Shown here piece after piece: positions 50,601 to 61,200 of a stretch of 64,000 nt of DNA. The position numbers and the translations under genes were made by a program. The notes beneath the pieces were generated by a model. That model was not told where the DNA came from. It saw only the letters and a list, made by a program, of their open reading frames with translations, and made no database searches. The first letter of the stretch is position 1, and the number at the start of each line of letters is the position of its first letter. This DNA comes from Aptenodytes patagonicus (Eukaryota > Chordata > Aves > Sphenisciformes > Spheniscidae): the NCBI RefSeq assembly GCF_965638725.1, contig NC_134953.1, forward strand, positions 38,988,854 through 39,052,853, written 5' to 3'.

Positions 50601-51763
50601 TCCATCATGGGAAAGCTCCTGGAGACATCAGGAGCATGTCCCAGCTCTCCAGGAGGACCACAAAGCTGTCCATGGGGCATCCCAGCAAGGTGTCCTTCCC
50701 CACCTTGGGCTGAAAACACCAAAGCTGGAGAGATCCCAACCTGTCTCTGCCACCAAAAGCCATATGTAAAGAGCAACCCACCTTACCCTCCCTTCCCACC
50801 CCTGGGTCCTGGCCACCCTCCTTCCCCAGGGACGTCCCACCAGGTCCCCAAAGCCACCACCGTCTGCCCTCCCACAGGTTTCGCTGCATCGTCCACCCCT
50901 TCCGGCAGAAGCTGACGCTGAGGAAAGCCCTGGTGACCATCGCCATCATCTGGGTGCTGGCCCTAATCATCATGTGCCCCGCTGCCATCACCCTGACCGT
51001 CACCAGGGAGGAGCACCACTTCATGGTGGACACCTACAACAACTCCTACCCCCTCTACTCCTGTTGGGAGGCCTGGCCCGAGACGGGGATGAGGAGGATC
51101 TACACCACCATCCTCTTCTCCCACATCTATGTGGCTCCCCTCACCCTCATCGTCATCATGTATGCCCGCATCGCCTTCAAGCTCTTCAAGTCGACGGCGC
51201 CTGCCCACAGCCAAGAGGAGCCGGAGAGGAGGAGGGTCTCCCGGAGGAAGGCCAAGGTCATCAACATGCTTATCATCGTCGCCCTCTTCTTCACCCTCTC
51301 CTGGCTGCCCCTCTGGACACTGATGCTGCTTACGGACTACGGGCGGCTGAGCGAGGGCCAGCTCCGCCTGGTCACCGTCTACGTCTTCCCCTTCGCCCAC
51401 TGGTTGGCCTTCTTTAACAGCAGCGCCAACCCCATCATCTACGGCTACTTCAACGAGAACTTCCGACGGGGCTTCCAGGAGGCCTTCAGGGCCCCCTTCT
51501 GCTCACCCCACCGTCACCGCCATCGTGGGCCCTACACCCCCAGGAGCCACGGCTGCGGGATCCTCTTTGGCGCCCGCAACCGCGTCTTCGTCCAGGCACG
51601 GGCCAGCGACTCACCACCCGCCTCCGAGTCGGGGCCGTTGGCGCCACACCGCACCACGCTGGCGTCCCCCCGTGGGACAGCTGAGCAGCCACGGCCACCG
51701 GGCACCTCTGGACCAAGGGCTTGCGGGGTGGGGCACGGGGATTCGCCACACCCTGGGCAGTGA
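47655..51763 (+). CDS. NPFFR1: Neuropeptide FF receptor 1 (RFamide GPCR)
   Basis: Exons 47655-47697, 49306-49602, 50429-50528 and 50878-51763 join in phase to 441 residues (human 430). It is a class A, seven-helix plasma-membrane receptor for RFamide peptides; the bird orthologue is known as the gonadotropin-inhibitory hormone receptor. Three N-glycosylation sequons precede helix 1 (N18, N23, N35). Visible family marks are GNILV with N67 in helix 1, D95 in helix 2, the C122-C209 disulphide pair, ERF (146-148) in place of DRY, WLP (289-291) in helix 6 and NPIIY (331-335) in helix 7. The exon 3/4 junction falls inside the ERF arginine codon. Start choice is uncertain: ATG at 47655 or 47664. The C-terminal tail after about 355 is low-complexity and diverged. 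Helix 2-3 and loop sequences match NPFFR1 from memory, and position next to PPA1 supports it over NPFFR2. Confidence 0.95.
48217..48258. repeat. Poly-C tract in NPFFR1 intron 1
   Basis: Several runs of about ten C residues are separated by single G or T residues, following CAACG. It is simple sequence with i-motif/G-quadruplex potential. Confidence 0.75.
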
Positions 51764-51771
51764 GTCACCGA

Positions 51772-51777
51772 AATAAA
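51772..51777 (+). terminator. NPFFR1: NPFFR1 polyadenylation signal close to the stop codon
   Basis: AATAAA starts eight bases after the TGA at 51761-51763, which would give a 3'UTR of only about 25-35 bases. No other AATAAA occurs before the PPA1 promoter. Confidence 0.65.
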
Positions 51778-51929
51778 GGCGCGTCCTGCTGACGCCATGT
51801 CCCTGCCTTGGCTCCTCCGCTTCCCCCAGCGGCGCCGTCCCGGACGAGGGGCAGAATGGGGGCCACCAGCCGAGTCCCCGTCCCCCCCCCCCCCCCCCGG
51901 CACCATGGGCCCTTTAGCCGGCCGGGGCT

Positions 51930-52294
51930 GGGGAGCACGGGGAGCGGTGGGGGAGAACGTGTGCGAACGGCCTGTCCCGTCCCGTGCTGGGCCGGGCCAC
52001 GCCACGCCGGGCCGGGGCACCCAGCTCCCTGCCGCGCTGCCCTCCCCCGCCACGCGGCCGCGCGCCCCCCCGCCACGCCACGCCACGCCCCCGCGGGGGC
52101 GTGGCGTGGCGTGGCGGGGGGGCGCGCGGCCGCGTGGCGGGGCAGGAGTGAGCTTGGCGCCTGCGCAATGCCCAGACCGGCGGCGGCGGCGGCGGCGGCG
52201 GGGGGGGGGAGGGGTGGGGAGGGGAGGGGTGGGGGGCGTGGCGTGGCGCGTCGCGCCTGCGCAGTGCGGCAGCCGGCGGGCTGCGCGCGGTACG
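51930..52294 (+). promoter_or_regulatory. PPA1: PPA1 CpG-island promoter
   Basis: Very GC- and CpG-rich, with GC boxes (GGGGTGGGG near 52210) and a CGG-type run at 52179-52201. Two near-identical 15-mers, GCGCCTGCGCAATGC at 52157-52171 and GCGCCTGCGCAGTGC at 52253-52267, resemble NRF1-type sites (GCGCAnGC). There is no TATA box. A 98-bp perfect palindrome lies inside. Confidence 0.6.
52045..52142. repeat. Perfect 98-bp palindrome without spacer
   Basis: Each base from 52045 to 52093 is the complement of its mirror base from 52142 back to 52094; I checked this base by base. The axis lies in CCCCCG|CGGGGG. Each arm includes GCGGCCGCGCGC, a C7 run and three CCACG units. The match stops at 52044/52143, which are both C. 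It lies 153 bases upstream of the PPA1 start codon. Confidence 0.95.
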
Positions 52295-55200
52295 ATGGCC
52301 GGCTACAGCGTGGAGGAGCGTGCCGCGCCTCACAGCCTGGAGTACCGGCTCTTCTTCAGTGAGTGCCTTCCTCCTCCTCCTCCTCCTCCTCCTCCTTCCC
52401 CTCATCCTCCCGGCCCGGGGGTTGGGGGACCGAGCTCCTCTGGAGGCGCTGGAGGAGCCCCCGGGGCCTGAGGTGCGCCCCCCCCCCCCCCCCCCCGAGG
52501 CGTCCCCTCAGGCCGGGCCTGACTCGCCCCCCTTGCCTTGCAGAGGACGCCGCCGGACGCTACATCTCCCCTTTCCACGATATTCCCATCTACGCGGATG
52601 CCGGCAAGGTAAGAGGGGAGAGGGGCCGGAGCAAGGAGCACCGGGCCGGGTGGCTGGTGTGGCCTCGTTGGCTTGGGGCCGGTGGCAAGAGCAACCGCCG
52701 GAGCTCTGGGCCCCGGGGGTGAGTATTTTGTCAGTGGTCCTCAGGGAGTGCGGTCCTGCAGGCCTGAAATACCCGAGGGAGGCGCCCAGTTCCTTACGCT
52801 GCTTCTCGGCAGGAGCACCCTAATGGAAGCATCACCAGATCTTGCAAAGAATGGGTGCCCTTTTCTCGCAGTCAGCCTCGGGTAGAGTGACGCAGGAGAG
52901 GAGAATGGATGATCTCATTCTCGTATTGGTGTCTGAGATACGAGTGGTTGTCTTGAACTTGCCCATGAGATAACATGAAAGCATTTTGGCTTAAAAGAAG
53001 CAGTCTTCTGTTTAGCTGAGTATCTGCATCCACTCCTGTGGAGGTATACGCTCTTGCTGCATGATATTTCAGGCTTGGGTTTTGACTGCAGTAAGGCCAC
53101 GTTATGCCTGTAGTATAATCAGCCACTGAACAGAATGTGAGGACATTAAATTCTTGATGTAGCAGCTCCTGGGGACCTCTTGCCTCACCAAAAGTGCAGC
53201 TGGGGAGCCTGCTGCATGCAGTGATGCAGGGCTTTTACATCCTTCTGGCAGCCAGCGGTTAGTCAAATTAGGCTGTTCTAAATCACTGTCTAAAATGCTC
53301 TAGGAAACCAAAACGGCTGTGCTTCGGTTTTCACTAAATGCTTTTTCAGTGGTGGCTCGGGCTCTCCGTGTTCCTTGCCTTTGTAGCTCGTTTCTTCTTT
53401 TAACGTGTACTAAAAAGCTGTGCAGCTTGAGAAACATAGTGGATGAACTGTTCTAATGTTCGTGTAATTTGGAGGTAGAGAGTGGTTATGGGAAAGGAAA
53501 AGAGTATGCAGAATTGAGAGATGAACCTCTAAAAAGTAACTGATTGAGCTGTGAAGTGCAGGTGTTGTCAGAATATGCTCTGGGAAGTCTGAGGCGGCTT
53601 TTGTCTGCTCAGAAGGGAAAAGACATTGTAATAATCAAGGACAGTGGCGAAGCAGTTTCTGTGGCCAACTGGGAAAGCAGTTTTCAAAAGCAGGTGTCTG
53701 AAAGGTAACTCGGACAAGGAAAATCCAGATAATACTACGCTTTGCAGACGCTCACAGAACAGGGGAGGAAAGAGCAGAGGAGTGAGTATAGGGGTGAGGA
53801 GGGTTTCCGCAGACTGGTAATGATTAACAAGCAAAACTGGACTACTGGTGTGCCTTCAGGCGCTTAGTGCTGCTTGCCAGCTTCTCCGTGCCAAGTCGTT
53901 AAGAGAAGCAAGTATCACTGAAGGTTGCAGTCCCCAAAGTTACACAACAGTGCTGATCACATTAGACCTCTTTTTGCTGGAGTGCCTCTCCACAGAGATT
54001 TTACTTGTTACTTAGCAGGTTCATTACCAGCTATGGTAGGAAGCCCAGCTTGGAGCAGAAGGTTGTCTTACTCTGTCTGGGCTCCTTGATCTTTATCCTT
54101 AGACTTCTAAGACACTGAGAGGATTGCAGGGTGGTTTTTTCAGTCTAGGGCTGGGATGTGCTGACCTTATCTGTACCTGCATGTCTTGGCATTACAAAGG
54201 AGTGACCTTGGGCTACTCACTGGGTGTCTTAGACCATGGCAGATCTGTCAGTTGGACTGTGGGGAAACTGCGAACCGAACAAAGATGCAACCCCAAGTCA
54301 TCTTTCCTTGCCTGCAAAGCCGTAAGCACCCTGCCTACCTGGTTCTGATTGCCTCATTCCTTTCCTCGAGTTACTTATAAATCAAAATAGTATATAGCTT
54401 TTACTTTTAAATTGCAAATGAGCAGTGAGCCCCTGCAATTAAGGAGATGTAATAAACTTCTGTTAGGGAAGGGTGTGGGCAAAGTCAATGATATAACAGC
54501 ACTCATTGCACAATATCAATCTAATTATGGTGCAATACAGGTGCAAGGGATTTTGCAACCTAATACTGCTTAGCATGGGGATTAGAAACCTTGTCAATGC
54601 TAGGGAACGAGGTTTGGCTTTTTGTTAAAAGCCATAATCTCTTCAAACAGCAAATGTTAAGGTTCAAGCGTGGAAAAGCTTGTTTTCTTGAATAGGAGAC
54701 TGACATTGAACTCTCAGGAGTCCTCTCAGCCCAGCTGGAGTCAACAGGAGATGTTTTCAAGCATCACCTGTAAACTAGATACTGCAAGATGTGGTTCTAT
54801 GTTTCTCCCCCACATCTTTATCCTTGCACTGTACTGCTAACAAGGTTTATTGGCTTGGAGGGGGGAAGCTCGGGCATCTCTCCCTACTTCAGGACAGACT
54901 AGAATATTTGGGAATCATGTTCTCGGTCATTCAGGATAGTACGTAGGTACCCACATTACTAAACAGATGGCTTACTCCTGTAAGCCTTGTCTCTTCCAAA
55001 TTGCCAGGGTGGCTCTTGCTGTAGCATTAAGTGCTTTGTATTTAATAAATATGCCTAAAACCTCATTTTGTTCTGCGTAGGACAGTTTGTATGCAGCTGT
55101 CTTCGATTCATTTAAACCTGCTGTTCCATAACCTAGGAACATGATGGAGATATTCATAGGTGGCAACTGATGGAGCATGCATGGGTAACCTCAGTCTGGC

Positions 55201-58200
55201 TTTTGCTGGTATCTTTTATGGGATGAAACTTTGAGTGATGACATGTGACTGACGGGACTACAGGACTTCTATCAACTGTATCAAAACTGGCACTGGAAAA
55301 AAACAGAAAAAAGTTATGCTAATTGGCTGGTTTTCATGCTTTGTGTTCCCTAGTGTAAAGTGTGGTCTTGAGATTCCTTCCCATTCACTGATATTTTGCT
55401 TTCTTCAGAATGTGTTCAACATGGTTGTGGAAGTACCTCGATGGACAAATGCTAAAATGGAGGTAACTATATTACAGTTCCCAGCTCAAGTGCTTGAGCT
55501 GACTAGTCTATTAATCTTTGGCTTTGCTGATTCTCTCCTTCTCAGTTCCACCTCCTGAATCAGAGTGGTTTCTATCTTCTCATGTAAATACTTGCTTAAT
55601 GCTAGAGGTCTAGTAAGGAGGCTGAGACTTGCAGAAGTTGGAATAACTTAGTATTCTTCTGTGGCTTCTGATTAAAGCAGCATCTTATGGCTCTCAACCC
55701 CATGTGGTTCTGACATTTGTAAGTCTGCTGAAAACTATATCCCAGGAGATGGCAATGCAACAGGAAATGGAGTTGTCCAATATCTGCTGTTGGCTTCAGG
55801 GTCAGCTCCTGGTCTCTTGGCTTGTCAGTTAGTAGCCAGCTTCATTTTAAAAAAAATAGCTTGTTTTTTCTTAAGAGAGCAAAGTAAAGAGATTTATATA
55901 ACTCTTCTTTCAGATTGCAACAAAGGATCCCTTAAACCCAATTAAGCAAGATGTTAAGAAAGGAAAACTGCGCTACGTAGCTAACGTGTTTCCCCATAAG
56001 GGTTATATCTGGAATTACGGTGCTATCCCACAGGTACTGTAACTTGTCTCAGTGGCTCATCCTTTCTGGTGGGGAGGAGGGAGGATGCCTCTGTGTGTGT
56101 CTCTGACTACCACTGTATTAATGAGCAAAAGGTTAGCTGAGAGTCTGATCTGGAACACAGCATCTGCAGCTGCATATATAATCTTGCTAATGAAGAGAAC
56201 CTGTCGAGAAAGCAGGGGTACTTTTAAGTAGAAATCTCAAGAGGTAGGCTTGTAGCTAATGCTGTAAACAATCTATTTGAGGATGAGCAGCTGCTGCTAG
56301 TGAGGTACCTGCTGCGTTGCTCCTCTCCTTGGCCACTCAGCAGTTTGGTTGGACAGTAGCTGGCAGGTCCTTGTCTTTGGATGAGGGAAGCTGTCGCTAC
56401 ACAAGGAACTGGGCATCTGGCAATGCAATGCCCTCAGTTCCTGCCTGGTGAAGCATAAAGAGCTAAAGTTTTAAGCTAATGGTACAGGATCTTGGTGTAC
56501 GGCCCTTAGGTTGAATCTTTACAGAAGATTCTTCTTGCAGTGAATTAGCTGATTGATTTAGACTTTGGATGTGGACAATGAAAATCTGAATAGATCTGAA
56601 GACTGTATCTTTCCCATTTCTGCCCCTCTTAATAGGGTCTAAAACACACACCTAGATTAAGTATTGACCTGTTGGATGGTAGTGGATGCCCTGTTCTCAG
56701 TGTTGGAACTGAGTGGCAGACACTCAGAAGTCCAGAGACTGCGTGAGGCAGATGTCCGCAGCTGCACAGACACGCTTTCTCTGAAACAGCTGGCAAGGGG
56801 GGACCGACAGATGGTGACAGCTGGACACATGCTCTTGACTGGCTGGTGACTGCTACATAAAGAGGAACTTTGAGCAAGGCTGTTTGCCTCTGATGTTCTC
56901 TTAAGGTTTGAGTTTCCTTTAGAGAAATAAATTGTCAGTGACAGTTCAGAGGGAAACGCTCTGAATTTTGTAATTCTAGTCTTGATAGTCCAAGTGGCTT
57001 AAGACGGTGTTTTGAAGTTGAATTGTTTTCTACTCGGATGGATTCTGGAGCCAGTTTCTTTGTACAGAGTTACGGCTTTTGAAGCCTTTGCTCAGTTGTG
57101 TGTTAGTGGATCAAAGATGTTTATGCATCAAGGGCGAGGGACCAAACTTAACGCTTCCTTGTAGAGAAGTACGATAGTGATTGTGAAGAGTCCCTCGGTA
57201 CCACCCAGGTTTCAGTACATCTTCCTGAATGCCCTGGATGCATCACGAGGTCTTGACTATACTAGTCGTGTCCTGGCATGCAGAGATTTGGGAAGAGCAT
57301 TCCTTCTTTTTGTATCTCAACAACCTTAGGGGTAGATGCTCCTTATGATGCAAGTGGGCACGGTGTCCTTTTGCTCCTGATCATAAGCGTGTTTTAAGCA
57401 GCTGTTATTTTTGGAGGCATAGCTCAAATGCCTTCTGGAGTCCTGTTTTTCAACTTACACTCACCGCTTTAGGTGAGACATGCTAGGATGCTGGGTAGCA
57501 CAGGGTATGGGACTCCGCATTCTTGTCACTGCTCTAGTCTAACAACGTGTCTTTAATTGTTTAATTAAAAGGAAACAATACACCTTGTCTGTCTTCCATC
57601 TCTGTTGGACTGCTATCTGGAGTTCAGGAAACTTCTGTTAAGAAATGAATAGGGAGAGGAACAGGCGGGCAGCCAAATCAATGAGTGTTGTTTATAGATA
57701 TGAACTTCACCTTTATGCAGCTGTGGAATGGAGGAGGAAGTCCGGAAAGTGGTTGAAAAAAGGTTTGTGAGTGGGAGGGAGCAGCTTACCCTTGGCAAGA
57801 TAAGACCTTTTAACTTGGATTCAAACTGCATTTGCAGGCGCAAGTGAAATAGTAGCCAACCACTAGACCTGAAAGCAAGTGTGAAGTGGGCCATCATCTG
57901 TATCTTCAAGGCAACTGCATGCCTGAAATAAAGCTGCTTTTTGTTTCCTCTTGAAACCTGAGAGTTCTTATTCATGTGTGGGGGTTTTTTTGCAGACTTG
58001 GGAAGACCCAGGTCACAAAGATGGAAATACTGGCTGCTGTGGAGATAACGATCCAATTGATGTGTGTGAAATTGGAAGCAAGGTAATGCATTCTAAAGGG
58101 TAACTGTCTTTTGAAACATAATTAATGTCTCTGAAGTCAATTATCCGGAGACATTATTCAGTTCCTACCTCCTCTACCTTAAGAATGTGCTGTTTCCTTC

Positions 58201-61200
58201 TACTGCCTCTGGAGACTGTTGACGAGATCTTACAGTGCAAGCCTTGTGAGCCAAGGCTTATGAATCGCTGATAAGCGATAGCTAATTTCGCGGTACCCGA
58301 CTGCTTGCTGAACTCTCACAGCTTGTACAGTCTCCTGTTGTGCATTCCTTGGATGCATCAGTACAGACAACAAGGTCTTTGTCCTTGCAGGTCTGCTCTC
58401 GAGGGGAAGTCATCAAAGTGAAGGTGCTGGGCATGCTGGCACTGATTGATGAGGGAGAGACAGACTGGAAGATAATTGCTATCAACGTTGAAGACCCTGA
58501 AGCAGGCAACTATAATGGTAAGTAACAGGAAGGAGGAGCAGGTTTAGTACTTCCCTTTCTCCATTGAGAGCCTGCAGGAAGCTTTCAAGTCAGGACATGG
58601 GCTTGCTCCTTCTATGCCACAGTATTCATCAGATGTGATACTGGAAGGACAGCAGAATAGGATGTTATCGATCCTATAGCAAAACATTTTACTGCTGTTT
58701 ATCCCAAATTGTCAGTCCTCTGCACAGCCTGGCACCTTGAAGAAGAGGGTGGCTGCACAGCCTGTCCTCTGAGTGGAAGGAAAGGGGTTGTCCAGTAAGT
58801 CAAAGCTGCTTAAACATGTCCATGCTCCAGGGGGCAATCAGGATATACTGTGAAGATGAAACACTAACTTTCCTGTGCAGATGTCTACTCTGCGTCTTTA
58901 CTGTAACCTGTCTGAAATGTTGCTAAGGCTACTTGAGGAGGGGCGGTTCAGAAGAGTGGGGTAGTAGCCAAGTAACTTCTGTTACTAGATCTGGCTAACA
59001 AACCTTTTCTCCATGGCTAGATATCAATGATGTCAGAAGGATGAAACCTGGATACTTAGAAGCTACAGTGGACTGGTTCAGAAGATACAAAGTACCTGAT
59101 GGAAAGCCAGAAAACCAGTTTGCTTTCAATGGCGAATTTAAAGACAAGGTAGGACCGCCTTTCTCCATTGCTGTGAGCATGCAAAGGCATGCTGTCCAAA
59201 ACCTGAGCTCAAGGTGCATGGGGACACAAATGAGTAGTTGCTGAGAGAATGGGTTTCTACGGGGCTGCTGACTTCATTCTTCCTGCTGTTTTTCCAGCCT
59301 ACCATTCTGCTTGTTTCCAGCCCAGTGCTTGCAGGAATACTACGAGAAAAAGCATAGGGTTATCACCCGGCTGCTGTTGGATATTATCAGTTTTTCTTTT
59401 AGATGACATTCACGTGGGATCACTTCAGGGCTGGGAACCCCCATGTCAGAGCCAGGATGGAAAACACCAGGTTTATTTGCTCCTGCTCTGGAGCAAAGGG
59501 TGCTTGACATCACCCTTTGCCTCCCTTGCTCACTGGCTTTTTTCCACTGCAGCCTGTTGCAAGTTGACTGCTCAGGAGTTAAAATGCTTCTGCCTTCAGG
59601 CGTTAAAGTGTTCCCTCACGCCCTTTGAGTAAGGCTCTGCCTTGGCAGCGTTATTCCTCTGCCTGTTCTCTGAATAACTTACTGCTCCTGAACGGGAGAA
59701 ATCCTGCTTCTGCACCCTCCCTCCTGCCAGTCCTGGTGTGCCATGAGTGGGTTAGTGAGGCGACTCAACTCCCAGAGCTATGGAGTTGGTGCAGAGAAGG
59801 GGAGGGCCTGCAAAGCCTGGTGTGGGAGGGGAAGGAAAGGGTAAGGGGGGAAAAATGGAAGTCACGTGGGAGTGGACTTGTCCCCTTCAACTGTAGCACG
59901 GCACTAGGCTGGGTGGGCTGGGACATCTCACTGCCCCTCAGGATGGGTGAAACTGGAATCAAGGCCAAGGCGGAAAGTAGGGACAAAGAACCTCACACGT
60001 GTTCCTGCAGTGTTTTATTTGGCTCTGTGTGGTATCAAACCAGGATATTTATTGCTGTTGTTCATGCTAACAAAGAATTGTGTGTGCTTCTTTCTCCAGC
60101 TGACAGGTTAATGCTTGAGCATTTGCTACTTTTTTTAAGGAAAAAAGCTGTGATATGCTTGGAAGCAGATTCACTTTTAAATAGTTGCAAAGCTGGATTA
60201 GGTGCACGTCCCTTCCTGTTGATCTGCACAGCAGTTGAATGATTTGCCTGGAGTGGAAGAAAGCTCATAGATAGGTCAGGATCAACTAGCTGCCGAAGAC
60301 AAACTGACTGGGAGGAGCAGCAGGGTGGAGGTGCTTTTATAATACAGCACTGGCCCGAGACTAGAATGTCTGCATTCAGTTTCTTTTGGCTTTAAGCTCG
60401 CTAGGTGACCTTGGCGTATCCTCTCATCTTGAAAGTAAAACAATTGGTCTTATAAAATCCCCGTTGTTCAGCTGTTGTGCGCTGGGAGGTTGCTGCTGTT
60501 CCTGAGGGGCGCAGTAACGGAAGGGGTCTCTGAGACCCTTCCAGAGTCGGAAACTATCTAAAATCAGCCTATAAATACTGGCCTCTCATTCCGTGTAACC
60601 GATAGTCTGGAGGAAATGGCCTAGTGCTTACACATAACATGATGTTTGTTCTCATCTTCAACTTCAGGATTTTGCAGTGAACATCATCAAAAGCACTCAT
60701 GAACACTGGAAAGCTTTAATAGCGAAGAAAACTGACGGAGGGGAGATCAACTGGTAGGTTAATACTTGCGGTATTGTGCGCTTTCCTTTCCCCTAAACAA
60801 ATAACCCTGAAACTTCCTTTCCTGAGTGGTGCCGTGCTTTCTGTTAGCTGCTGGCTGTCTCCGCAGGCCTTCCCCTTCAGCTTGGCAACTATAACAATGA
60901 TTTTTAATATTCCATTATTTAATATTCTTGGGGGAGAGACTTGGCTTTCACGTTTTCACAAGCGACCTTTCTCTTCTAGCATGAATCTGACGGTGTCTGA
61001 CAGCCCTTTCTGCTGTAGTCAAGAGTGTGCAAAAGCTACTGTGGATGCAGTGAGTACAAATCTGAGTGTCCTTCCCCCAACATCAGTGTCCTTCCCCCAA
61101 CATCAGTGTCCTTCCCCCAACATCAGTGTCCTTCCCCCAACATCAGTGTCCTTCCCCCAACATCAGTGTCCTTCCCCCAACATCAGTGTCCTTCCCCCAA

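Noticed and set aside
55235-55260. Possible box C/D snoRNA (TGATGA and CTGA words) in PPA1 intron 2
   Set aside because: The two boxes are too close together and no terminal stem is present.
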